Of a DNA stretch of 15,974 bases, positions 7,402 to 15,151 are shown one piece after another (the first letter of the stretch is position 1; the number at the start of each line of letters is the position of its first letter). This stretch comes from DATEPR01 sp036503065 (GTDB taxonomy: Bacteria > Actinomycetota > Actinomycetes > Mycobacteriales > Pseudonocardiaceae). Where the stretch lies: NCBI GenBank assembly GCA_036503065.1, contig DASXXM010000251.1:1-15974 (forward strand), written 5' to 3'. Position numbers and translations under genes: made by a program. Below the pieces are notes generated by a model. That model saw only the letters and a list, made by a program, of their open reading frames with translations. It was not told the DNA's origin and searched no databases.

Positions 7402-9240
7402 ATGGCGTCCCCCGTGACCGAGACCGAAACCGATGCGCTCCAGGTGCTGCGTCGGGTCTTCGGTTACGACTCGTTTCGTGGCCCCCAGCAGGAGGTCATC
7501 GAGCACGTGATCGCGGGCGGCGACGCGCTGGTGCTGATGCCGACCGGTGGCGGCAAGTCGCTGTGCTACCAGATTCCCGCGCTGGTGCGCGATGGCGTCG
7601 GCGTGGTGATCTCGCCGCTCATCGCGTTGATGCAGGACCAGGTCGACGCACTGCGCGCGTTGGGCGTGCGGGCCGGATTCCTGAACTCCACACAGGACTA
7701 CGAGGCACAGCGCCTCGTCGAGGCCGCGTTCGTCAATGGCGAACTGGACCTGCTCTACCTGGCGCCGGAACGGTTGCGCGGCGAGCAGACGCTGCGGTTG
7801 CTCGACCGGGGCACGATTTCGCTGTTCGCGATCGACGAGGCGCACTGCGTTGCCCAGTGGGGCCACGACTTCCGGCCCGACTACCTCGCCCTGTCCGCGC
7901 TGCACGAGCGCTGGCCGACCGTGCCCAGGATCGCGTTGACGGCGACCGCCACCGAGGCCACCCACGCGGAGATCGCGTCCCGGCTGAAGCTGGCCGACGC
8001 CCGGCACGTGGTGGCCAGTTTCGACCGGCCGAACATCCAGTACCGCATCGTGCCGAAGGCGGAACCGAAGCGGCAGTTGCTGGACCTGCTGCGCGGCGAG
8101 CACGCGGGCGACGCCGGCATCGTCTACTGCCTGTCCAGGGCGTCGGTGGAGAAGACCGCCGAATTCCTGGTGGACAACGACATCCCGGCGCTGCCCTACC
8201 ACGCCGGGCTGGACGCGCGGACCCGCGCGCGCCACCAGTCCCGGTTCCTGCGCGAGGACGGGCTGGTCATGGTGGCCACGATCGCGTTCGGCATGGGCAT
8301 CGACAAGCCGGACGTCCGGTTCGTCGCGCACCTCGACCTGCCGAAGTCGGTCGAGGGCTACTACCAGGAGACCGGGCGCGCCGGCCGGGACGGGCTGCCG
8401 TCCACGGCGTGGCTGGCCTACGGGCTGCAGGACGTGGTGCAGCAGCGCAAGCTGATCGACGGCTCAGAGGGCGACGACGCACACCGCCGCAAGCTGGGCA
8501 GCCACCTCGACGCGATGTTGGCACTGTGCGAGACCGTGGCATGCCGGCGGGTCCGGTTGCTGGAGTACTTCGGCCAACAGGGCGAACCGTGCGGCAACTG
8601 CGACACGTGCCTGACGCCGCCGGAGTCGTGGGACGGCACGATCGCCGCGCAGAAGCTGCTGTCCACGGTGTTCCGGCTCAAGAAGGAGCGGCGACAGAAG
8701 TTCGGCGCCGGCCACCTGATCGACATCCTGCTCGGCAAGAAGACCGCCAAGGTCATCCAGCACGACCACGACACGCTGACCGTGTTCGGCATCGGCGGCG
8801 AGCTGCGGGAGATCGAGTGGCGTGGTGTGGTCCGGCAGCTGCTCGCCCAGGGGCTGCTCGCGGTGGAGGGCGACCACGGGACGTTGGAGCTCACCGAGGG
8901 CAGCGCCGAGGTGCTCGGCAGGCGGCGCGACGTGTCGATGCGCCGCGAGTCGGTGCAGGTGGCGGCGTCGAAACCGGCCGCGACCGGCAAAACCAAGCGA
9001 GCCGCGCCAACGGAACTGCCGGCGTCGGCGGTGCCGGTGTTCGAGCTGTTGCGGGCCTGGCGGGCGGCCAGCGCGAAGGAACAGGGCGTGCCGGCGTACG
9101 TGATCTTCCACGACTCGACGCTGCGCCAGATCGCGACCGACGCACCGGCGACGCTGGCCGAGCTGGGCAAGGTGTCCGGTGTCGGCGAGAACAAGCTGGC
9201 CAAGTACGGGCAACAGATCCTGGACACGCTCAGCGCGTGA
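7402..9240 (+). CDS. recQ: ATP-dependent DNA helicase RecQ
   Basis: This 612-residue 3'-5' superfamily 2 helicase of recombination and fork repair is complete. The helicase core shows FRGPQQ (25–30), Walker A MPTGGGKS (46–53), DEAHC (145–149), ALTATAT (178–184) and motif VI QETGRAGRD (322–330). The RecQ C-terminal zinc site is C381, C397, C400 and C403 (ACRR … CGNCDTC). A winged-helix region follows (about 410–520). After an Ala/Lys-rich linker comes an HRDC domain from about residue 530 (VPVFELLRAWRAA … GVGENKLAKYGQQIL). The ATG at 7402 has AGGA 7–8 nt upstream. In mycobacteria ftsY and smc are adjacent, so recQ here is an added gene on the opposite strand. Codon use looks like that of its neighbours. 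Confidence 0.97.
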   Translation: MASPVTETETDALQVLRRVFGYDSFRGPQQEVIEHVIAGGDALVLMPTGGGKSLCYQIPALVRDGVGVVISPLIALMQDQVDALRALGVRAGFLNSTQDYEAQRLVEAAFVNGELDLLYLAPERLRGEQTLRLLDRGTISLFAIDEAHCVAQWGHDFRPDYLALSALHERWPTVPRIALTATATEATHAEIASRLKLADARHVVASFDRPNIQYRIVPKAEPKRQLLDLLRGEHAGDAGIVYCLSRASVEKTAEFLVDNDIPALPYHAGLDARTRARHQSRFLREDGLVMVATIAFGMGIDKPDVRFVAHLDLPKSVEGYYQETGRAGRDGLPSTAWLAYGLQDVVQQRKLIDGSEGDDAHRRKLGSHLDAMLALCETVACRRVRLLEYFGQQGEPCGNCDTCLTPPESWDGTIAAQKLLSTVFRLKKERRQKFGAGHLIDILLGKKTAKVIQHDHDTLTVFGIGGELREIEWRGVVRQLLAQGLLAVEGDHGTLELTEGSAEVLGRRRDVSMRRESVQVAASKPAATGKTKRAAPTELPASAVPVFELLRAWRAASAKEQGVPAYVIFHDSTLRQIATDAPATLAELGKVSGVGENKLAKYGQQILDTLSA

Positions 9241-9249
9241 CGCCGACGA

Positions 9250-9271
9250 GGGCGGCCGGAGCGGACCGCCC
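9250..9271 (+). terminator. Hairpin downstream of recQ, candidate terminator
   Basis: Beginning 9 bp after the recQ stop, GGGCGGCC pairs with GG-A-CCGCCC across a 5-nt loop (8 bp with one bulged A). There is no T-tract, as is common for proposed actinobacterial terminators. Confidence 0.45.
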
Positions 9272-9357
9272 GGCGACCCTGAGAGCCCGCTGAAGGCTCA
9301 CCGCCATGAATCGGACATTTCGGGTCGCTACTCCGATCGGGTTGCGCTAACTTCCCC

Positions 9358-9394
9358 GTGATCTAACAGTGACTACCCCGATATAAGGCTGTGA
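9358..9394 (+). promoter_or_regulatory. Candidate promoter with phased GTGA repeats
   Basis: GTGA occurs at 9358, 9369 and 9391, spaced 11 and 22 bp, so all lie on one helical face. TATAAG at 9382–9387 is a good -10 match, and GTGATC at 9358–9363 could be a weak -35 (3 of 6 matches) at 18-bp spacing. The predicted transcript would have a 5' UTR of about 160 nt before the secreted-protein gene. The repeats could be an activator or repressor site. No known regulator is recognised. Confidence 0.3.
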
Positions 9395-9552
9395 CCTGCG
9401 GTTTTATGGCGTCGACGCTGACCAGAGGACGTGCTCCTCAAACGGTTTCAGCGCACGGCAGGCGCCGAAGGCCGCCACTTGACCACGCGTTTGTTCCGTA
9501 ACACCTGGCCATTCTCCCTGCCCGCAAACAGGCATGGGACATCGAAAGGAGC

Positions 9553-10989
9553 ATGGGGTTGCGTCAGCAGAACCATCGCGGCTTACACCGACCGCCGCGA
9601 GAGCACACCCATGAAAAATTGAGGACGTCAGTCAGATTCCGCGTCGCCGTGATCGTGCCGGTGCTCGTGCTGGCCGCGTCCGCGACGGCGTTCACCCTCT
9701 TCTCCGGCGCGTCCAACGCGGCGCCGACCGCGGCACCGGCACCTGTCGTGCCCAACCCCAACTGTTCGCTGGTGGTACCGGCCGATCCGCTCAGCGCGAC
9801 CGGCCTGGCAACCCCCTACCAGCTCTTCGCCACCGACGCGGCGGGCGGCAAGTGTGACGAGGCCAACACGGCCCAGTCCGCATTCGTCGAGGCGACCGTC
9901 CTCGATCCGGCCACCGGCGCGCTGTCGGTCTACCGGCCGCTCGTGGTGAACCGGGACGCCGATCCGGCAGCGCCGGAAGTAGTACCGACCCTGCCGGCAC
10001 ATGCCGTGGTCGGCATCTGGTTCGGGTTCAACGGCGGCAATCTCACCCTGCGCTCACACGGCAACAGCGTGCGCCACGGCAATTGCACGAACGGTGCCCA
10101 CAACTCGATATTCGGCCAGTTCGCATTCTGCAACGCGCAGGCGTTCTTCACCGCCGCGAACGCGGCGACAGCGAAGGGCCAGATCAAGATCCCGGCGCTG
10201 ACCAAGGGCAAGGACGGCCTGCCCTGCATGACCACCCGTGACTACGGGTTGATCGACCAGGACCAGAGCGACAACGTGATCACCAGCTATCTGGTGCGCC
10301 CCAACGGCCGGATGGCCCAGAACACCGCGGCCAACGCGGCCCGGCTGCGTGACGCGACCACGCTGGTCAACGGCAGTGACAACCTGTTGCTCGACGGCTT
10401 CGTCGACCCGGCCCTGGGCTGCAAGCCGTGGACCGTGCCGGACCTGACCAACCCGGGCCAGCAGGTGTCCTCACTGGCGCTGAACGAGTTGTTCGCGGCG
10501 GCGAACCAGCAGGCCCCGATCGCCCTGGTGCCCACGGACGACCCGATGGTCGTGCTGGGCGGCAAGGCGAACCTCGCCAAGACCAGCCTCTACCGGTCCG
10601 GTGTGGACCAGCCCGCGATGACCGGCACCAGGAGCGACATCCCGACGCCGACCACGTACTGCTCCACCCTGCTGTCCGTCGGCGCGAAGCGCATCCAGCA
10701 GGACCGGAACTTCTTCGTCAAGGCACCGTCACCGGACCCGGCGGCGGCGAACAGCCTGTTCACGTTCCTGGCGTCCCGCTGGAGCGGGTCGCTGACCAAC
10801 CTGGCCTGCGGTGACGTGATCAACGTCGGCAACCCGGTCAAGCTGGTCACGAACAAGGCAGGCGTGGTGACGAACGCGTTCTTCCGGACCGTGTGCCCGG
10901 CGGTAGTGGCTCCCGCCACGGACGCGGCCACGGCCAACGCCGACAGCGCGGCAGCCGTTCAGGCACCGGCAAAGCCCAACAAGTACTGA
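9553..10989 (+). CDS. Secreted protein of unknown function, cysteine-containing
   Basis: I do not recognise a named family; similar long secreted proteins exist in actinomycetes as far as I recall. The frame is up to 478 residues. A signal peptide runs over residues 24–57 (basic RTSVRFR, hydrophobic VAVIVPVLVLAASATAF, then GASNAAP), preceded by an unusual 22-residue polar, His-rich extension. The start is uncertain. ATG 9553 lies only 1 nt after AAAGGAG, in-frame TTG 9559 has ideal 7-nt spacing, and TTG 9619 would give a normal signal peptide. The mature part has nine cysteines, an HGNCTNGAHNSIFGQFAFCN block (about 177–196) and a DYGLIDQDQSDNVITSYLV block. It ends in an Ala-rich tail with KPNKY. 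There is no visible enzyme motif or membrane anchor after the signal, so an extracellular or envelope role is inferred. Confidence 0.75.
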   Translation: MGLRQQNHRGLHRPPREHTHEKLRTSVRFRVAVIVPVLVLAASATAFTLFSGASNAAPTAAPAPVVPNPNCSLVVPADPLSATGLATPYQLFATDAAGGKCDEANTAQSAFVEATVLDPATGALSVYRPLVVNRDADPAAPEVVPTLPAHAVVGIWFGFNGGNLTLRSHGNSVRHGNCTNGAHNSIFGQFAFCNAQAFFTAANAATAKGQIKIPALTKGKDGLPCMTTRDYGLIDQDQSDNVITSYLVRPNGRMAQNTAANAARLRDATTLVNGSDNLLLDGFVDPALGCKPWTVPDLTNPGQQVSSLALNELFAAANQQAPIALVPTDDPMVVLGGKANLAKTSLYRSGVDQPAMTGTRSDIPTPTTYCSTLLSVGAKRIQQDRNFFVKAPSPDPAAANSLFTFLASRWSGSLTNLACGDVINVGNPVKLVTNKAGVVTNAFFRTVCPAVVAPATDAATANADSAAAVQAPAKPNKY

Positions 10990-11003
10990 AGCCCAACAAG
11001 TAC
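10972..11003 (+). repeat. 15-bp direct repeat spanning the stop codon
   Basis: AAGCCCAACAAGTAC occurs at 10972–10986 and again at 10989–11003, separated by TG, so the period is 17 bp. The first copy encodes the last residues KPNKY. The TGA stop is made of the spacer TG plus the first A of the second copy. This looks like a short tandem duplication at the gene's 3' end. Confidence 0.9.
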
Positions 11004-11020
11004 CGACCAGCAATCAGTGG

Positions 11021-11051
11021 GTGCCGCGGCGGCCGGAAACCGCCGCGGCAC
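11021..11051. terminator. Perfect 12-bp hairpin between convergent genes, likely bidirectional terminator
   Basis: GTGCCGCGGCGG (11021–11032) pairs perfectly with CCGCCGCGGCAC (11040–11051) around the 7-nt loop CCGGAAA. It begins 31 bp after the secreted-protein stop and abuts the smc stop at 11052–11054. There is no T-tract on either side. Position and strength favour transcription termination for both genes. Confidence 0.65.
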
Positions 11052-14000
11052 TCAGCCGATTTCCGCCGGTACCTGATCGTCGCGCGGGGCTTCGATCGGC
11101 TCGTCGCGGCGGCGCATGCGTTGCGAGATGACCTGGCTGATGCCGTCACCGCGCATGCTGACGCCGTAGAGGGCGTCGGCGATCTCCATGGTGGGCTTCT
11201 GGTGGGTGATGATGATCAGCTGCGACGACACCCGGAGCTGGTCGAGCAGGCCGATCAGCCGGTGCAGGTTGGTGTCGTCCAACGCCGCCTCGACCTCGTC
11301 CATCACGTAGAACGGTGACGGGCGGGCGCGGAAGATGGCGACCAGCATGGCCACCGCGACCAGCGACTTCTCGCCGCCGGACAGCAGCGACAGCCGCTTG
11401 ACCTTCTTGCCGGGCGGCCGGGCCTCCACGTCGACGCCGGTGGTCAGCATGTCGTCGGGTTCGGTGAGCACCATCCGGCCCTCGCCGCCCGGGAACAGGG
11501 TGCTGAACACGATCTCGAACTCGCGGGCCACGTCCGTGTAGGCGGCCGCGAAGACCTCCAGGATCTTCTCGTCCACCTCCTTGACCACGGTGAGCAGGTC
11601 GCGTCGGGTCGCCTTCAGGTCCTCGAGCTGTGTGGACAGGAACTTGTAGCGTTCCTCCAGCGCGGCGAACTCCTCCAGTGCCAACGGGTTCACCCGGCCC
11701 AGGGTGGCCAGGTCGCGCTCGGCCCGCTTGGCCCGCCGCGCCTGGGTGTCCCGGTCGAACGGCGATGACTGCGGCTGGGTGACCGGCTCGCCGCGCTCCT
11801 TCGCCGCCTCGTACTCGGCCAGCTCCAGCGGGCTGGGCGGCACCGGACACGCCGGGCCGTACTCGGCGACGAGGTCGTCAAGGCCCATACCGAAGTCCTC
11901 GGCGATCCGGGCTTCCAACTGCTCGAGGCGCAGGCGCTGTTCCGCGCGCAGCACCTCGTCACGGTGTACCGCGTCGGTCAGCTTCTCCAGCTCGGTGCCC
12001 AGTTCACGGACCCGGTTGCGCACGTGGGTCAGCGCGGTCTCCCGTGCGGTCCGCGCCTCCTGCGCGACGTCCCTGGCCTGCGCGGCCAGCCGCAGCGACA
12101 GCGCGATCCGTGCCAGCGCCACCTCGCCACCGCTGACCACCGCGTTGGCCACGGCAGCGCCTCTGGTGCGCGCGGCCCTGGCCCTGGTGGCGCGCTCCCT
12201 GGCCTCCCGCTCGGCCCGTGCGGCGCGACGCAGCCCGTCGGCCTTGCCCTGCAACGACCTGGCCCGTTCCTCCGCGGTGCGCAGTGCCAGCCGGGCCTCG
12301 ACCTCGTACTGCCGGGCCATGCCCAGTGCCGCGGCGGCCTTGTCGCGTTCCGTGGTGTCCGGTTCGGTGTCCACCGACTCGGCCTGCGCGGCCGCGAACC
12401 GCTCCTCCAACTCAGCCAGCCGGCCGACGGCCTCCTCGCGGGACTGCTCGACCTTGGTTCGCTGCGCACGCGCCCGGTCCGCCTCGGCCTGCGCGGACAC
12501 CGCGGCCTGCTTCAGGCGGGAGAGCCGCTCGGTGGACCGCGCGTTGCGCACCTTGGCCTCGGTGAGCAGGTCCTTGGCCTGGGCGACCTCGTCGCGGCGG
12601 GCCTGTCGCTCGGCCCGCGCGCCGGTCAGCGCGGCCCCGGCCTGCTGGAGCGCCCGCTGCGCGGTGCCGAGCCTGGTGTTGGCCTCGTCGACCGCGGCCT
12701 GCACCTCGATCACGCTCTGGCTGCGACCGGAGCCGCCGACGGCCCAGTCCGCGCCGAGCAGGTCACCATCCGTGGTCACGGCCCGCACGCCCGGGTGCGC
12801 CGCGACCAGGGCCCGCGCGGTGGCCAGGCAGTCCACGACCGCGAGTTGGTCCAGCGCGCGGGCCAGCGCGGGACGCAGCGGTTCCGGGGCCGTGACCAGG
12901 TCGATCGCCCAGTCCGCGCCGGTCGGCAGGGACGGCCACTCGTGCCGGCCGTTGATCCCGGCCCGGCCGCCGATCAGCAGCCCGGCGCGGCCGGCGTCGT
13001 TGCCGCGCAACAGTTCCAGCGCGGCGACGGCGTCGTCGCCGCCGGCCACCGCGACCGCGTCGGCGACCGGGCCGAGCGCGGCGGCCAGCGCCACCTCGGC
13101 GCCGGGCCGGACAGTCAGCAGCGCGGCCACCGAGCCGAGCAGGCCAGGCAGTCGGTCCCCCGCGGCCAACAGCGCGCCCGCGCCGTCCCGGCGGGTCAGG
13201 CCGAGGGACAGCGCGTCCACCCTGGCCTGCCACGACGCGATGTCCTTCTCCGCCTGGCGTTCCGCCTTGGCCAGTTCGTCGACCCTGGCGCCGGCCGTCT
13301 CGCCGGCATTGACCGCCTGCTGGTGGCGTTCGAGCAGTCCCGCGTCGTCGGACTCCTCGCCGTCGGTGACCTCCTGTGCCTCGGCGAGTTCGTAGGCGGC
13401 CAGTTCGGCCCGCTCGCCCGCCTCGGACAGCACGTAGGACAGGCGCTCGATCTCCTCGGCGGTGGCGTTCGTCTTGCTGCGCAACGCCTCCACCTGACCG
13501 GACAGCCGGGCGAGGCCCTCCCGCCGGTCGGCCACCGCGCGCACCGCCGCGATGTGCGCCTTCTCCGCCGCCGCAACCGTTTGCTCCAGCACGGACCGGC
13601 GCTCTGCGGCCTCGGCGAGCAGGTAGCGGGCCTCGTCCACCTCGGCAAGGAGCTCCGCCTCGCGGACGGCAGCGTGTTCGGCCTCCGCCTCGAGCTGTTC
13701 CGGATCGCGGCCGCCCTGCGGCGCGCTGACCTCTGTGGACAGGTGCCGGGCCCGCTCGATCGCCAGCCGGACGGTGCCGCGCAGCCGTTCCTCCAGCGCG
13801 GACAGCCGGTACCAGGTGTCGGCGGCGGCGGCCAGTTTCGGCGCGTCGGCGGCGAGCAGTTCCTCGAGTTCGTTCTGCTCGGCCTGGGACTGTTGCAGCA
13901 CCTGCTCGACCTCGGCGCGCCTGGCGCGCACGGCCGACTCGTCCGCCTCCTCCTTCGCCAGGTCGCCACGCTGGTTGACCAGGTCGAACGCGTGCAGGCG

Positions 14001-14681
14001 CAGCCGGGCGTCGCGCAGGTCGGCCTGGACGGCCTGTGCCTTGCGGGCGATCTCGGCCTGCTTGCCCAGTGGCTTGAGCTGGCGGCGCAGTTCGCCGGTC
14101 AGGTCGGTCAGTCGGGTCAGGTTGGCCTGCATGGCGTCCAGCTTCCGCAGCGCTTTTTCCTTGCGCTTGCGGTGTTTCAGGACGCCGGCCGCCTCCTCGA
14201 TGAAGGCGCGGCGACCCTCCGGCTTGGACTCCAGGATCGCGCCGAGCTGGCCCTGGCCGACGATGACGTGCATCTCCCGGCCGATGCCGGAGTCGGACAG
14301 CAGTTCCTGCACGTCCATCAGCCGGCACGCGGTGCCGTTGATCTCGTACTCGCTGGCGCCGTCGCGGAACATCCGGCGGGTGATGGAGACCTCGGTGAAG
14401 TCGATCGGGAGGGCGCCGTCGGAGTTGTCGACGGTCAGCGTCACCTCGGCGCGGCCGAGCGGGGCACGGCCCGCGGTGCCGGCGAAGATGACGTCCTCCA
14501 TCTTGCCGCCGCGCAGCGCCTTGGCGCCCTGCTCGCCCATCACCCAGGAGAGCGCGTCGAGCACGTTGGACTTGCCCGACCCGTTGGGCCCGACGACGCA
14601 GGTGATGCCCGGTTCGAAGCGCAGCGTGGTAGCCGAGGCAAAGGACTTGAAGCCCTTCAGCGTCAGGCTCTTCAGGTGCAT
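11052..14681 (-). CDS. smc: Chromosome segregation protein SMC
   Basis: This 1209-residue SMC ATPase forms ring-shaped homodimers that, with ScpA and ScpB, condense and segregate the chromosome. The N-terminal head begins MHLKSLTLKGFKSFA with Walker A GPNGSGKS (31–38). A long charged coiled-coil arm (about 170–500) leads to a glycine/alanine-rich hinge (about 505–655, starting LPGLLGSVAALL). The return coiled coil runs to about 1040. The C-terminal head has the ABC signature LSGGEKS (from 1100), Walker B FYVMDE (D1128, E1129) and the D-loop AALDD. The protein is intact and of normal length. A GGAGG-type site lies about 11 nt before the ATG. acyP is directly upstream on the same strand, 112 bp away, as in many actinobacteria. 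scpA and scpB are not in the window. Confidence 0.97.
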   Translation of the reverse strand: MHLKSLTLKGFKSFASATTLRFEPGITCVVGPNGSGKSNVLDALSWVMGEQGAKALRGGKMEDVIFAGTAGRAPLGRAEVTLTVDNSDGALPIDFTEVSITRRMFRDGASEYEINGTACRLMDVQELLSDSGIGREMHVIVGQGQLGAILESKPEGRRAFIEEAAGVLKHRKRKEKALRKLDAMQANLTRLTDLTGELRRQLKPLGKQAEIARKAQAVQADLRDARLRLHAFDLVNQRGDLAKEEADESAVRARRAEVEQVLQQSQAEQNELEELLAADAPKLAAAADTWYRLSALEERLRGTVRLAIERARHLSTEVSAPQGGRDPEQLEAEAEHAAVREAELLAEVDEARYLLAEAAERRSVLEQTVAAAEKAHIAAVRAVADRREGLARLSGQVEALRSKTNATAEEIERLSYVLSEAGERAELAAYELAEAQEVTDGEESDDAGLLERHQQAVNAGETAGARVDELAKAERQAEKDIASWQARVDALSLGLTRRDGAGALLAAGDRLPGLLGSVAALLTVRPGAEVALAAALGPVADAVAVAGGDDAVAALELLRGNDAGRAGLLIGGRAGINGRHEWPSLPTGADWAIDLVTAPEPLRPALARALDQLAVVDCLATARALVAAHPGVRAVTTDGDLLGADWAVGGSGRSQSVIEVQAAVDEANTRLGTAQRALQQAGAALTGARAERQARRDEVAQAKDLLTEAKVRNARSTERLSRLKQAAVSAQAEADRARAQRTKVEQSREEAVGRLAELEERFAAAQAESVDTEPDTTERDKAAAALGMARQYEVEARLALRTAEERARSLQGKADGLRRAARAEREARERATRARAARTRGAAVANAVVSGGEVALARIALSLRLAAQARDVAQEARTARETALTHVRNRVRELGTELEKLTDAVHRDEVLRAEQRLRLEQLEARIAEDFGMGLDDLVAEYGPACPVPPSPLELAEYEAAKERGEPVTQPQSSPFDRDTQARRAKRAERDLATLGRVNPLALEEFAALEERYKFLSTQLEDLKATRRDLLTVVKEVDEKILEVFAAAYTDVAREFEIVFSTLFPGGEGRMVLTEPDDMLTTGVDVEARPPGKKVKRLSLLSGGEKSLVAVAMLVAIFRARPSPFYVMDEVEAALDDTNLHRLIGLLDQLRVSSQLIIITHQKPTMEIADALYGVSMRGDGISQVISQRMRRRDEPIEAPRDDQVPAEIG

Positions 14682-14733
14682 GTGCGCTTGGCCCTCCCAG
14701 CAATCCGTCCGATCGAGGGTACCGGTCCGACCA

Positions 14734-14739
14734 GGTCAA
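14734..14739 (-). promoter_or_regulatory. Possible -35 box in the acyP–smc gap
   Basis: TTGACC on the minus strand resembles a housekeeping -35 hexamer and lies about 55 bp before the smc start. No good -10 box is found at the expected spacing, so this is weak evidence that smc has its own promoter rather than relying on acyP. Confidence 0.2.
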
Positions 14740-14793
14740 CAGTGGGAGGTGCCGCCCTTCGTCACAGGACGGCGCACACGTCCAGGTGAAGTA

Positions 14794-15093
14794 TTACCGC
14801 TCGCGGAACCCATTCAAACCACCCCTGGCCGCCGTCCACCGCTCGACCACGTTGTCCACGACGCCGGGCGTGTCGCCTGCCTCGAGTGCCATCAGCAGTG
14901 CTTCGCAGGCCGGGCGGGGTCCTTCGGCGATCACCTCGACGCGGCCGTCCGGCAGGTTGCTCGCGCTGCCGGTCAGGCCGAGCGCCCTGGCACGGCCTCT
15001 GGTCCACCATCGGAACCCGACTCCTTGCACCTGGCCGTGCACCCACGCGGTCAACCGAACGTACTCAGTCACTCCGACATCGTGCCTGGTCAC
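14794..15093 (-). CDS. acyP: Acylphosphatase
   Basis: This small enzyme, up to 99 residues, hydrolyses carboxyl-phosphate bonds of acylphosphates. The diagnostic motif VHGQVQGVGFRWW contains the phosphate-binding loop and catalytic arginine, and SNLPDGRVEVIAEG holds the catalytic asparagine. The longest start is GTG 15093. A GTG at 15072 would give MTEYVRLTAWVHG, closer to the usual acylphosphatase N-terminus; neither has a strong ribosome binding site, so the start is unsettled. It precedes smc on the same strand in the conserved acyP–smc pairing and diverges from the CAP-domain gene. Confidence 0.93.
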   Translation of the reverse strand: MTRHDVGVTEYVRLTAWVHGQVQGVGFRWWTRGRARALGLTGSASNLPDGRVEVIAEGPRPACEALLMALEAGDTPGVVDNVVERWTAARGGLNGFRER

Positions 15094-15137
15094 GGAAACG
15101 GCTCGTCATCACCCGTTCGGCGTCACCCAAAAGAAGG

Positions 15138-15143
15138 TAGGCT
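15138..15143 (+). promoter_or_regulatory. Candidate -10 box for the CAP-domain gene
   Basis: TAGGCT matches TAnnnT and ends 8 nt before GTG 15152. This would give a leaderless or nearly leaderless transcript, consistent with the lack of a well-spaced Shine-Dalgarno sequence. No clear -35 box was seen. Confidence 0.35.
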
Positions 15144-15151
15144 GCCCGACC

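Larger units (their letters stand above)
9241..9552. other. 312-bp gene-free region between recQ and the secreted-protein gene
   Basis: This region is less GC-rich than the flanking genes and has no credible ORF. It contains the post-recQ hairpin (9250–9271), a smaller hairpin GAGCC-n7-GGCTC (9283–9299) and a CCGATCGG palindrome (9333–9340). It also holds three GTGA repeats in helical phase with a candidate -10 box, and a leader with CCTG-n8-CAGG (9518–9533) just before the AAAGGAG at 9545–9551. The layout fits a terminator followed by a long upstream regulatory region and 5' UTR for the next gene. Confidence 0.5.

Noticed and set aside
9479..9504. TTGACC … TAACAC as a promoter for the secreted protein
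   Set aside because: The spacer is only 14 bp, too short for a standard promoter.
9431..9622. 63-codon plus-strand ORF ending in MKN before the secreted-protein signal peptide
   Set aside because: It lacks a ribosome binding site and recognisable features; only its last codons are of interest for the start-site question.
11964..14789. 941-codon plus-strand open frame opposite smc
   Set aside because: It is an antisense shadow of an intact SMC gene with low-complexity, Gln/Gly/Arg-rich translation and no recognisable domain.
14786..15151. N-terminal extension of the CAP-domain protein
   Set aside because: It runs antisense through acyP, and the signal peptide begins properly at GTG 15152.
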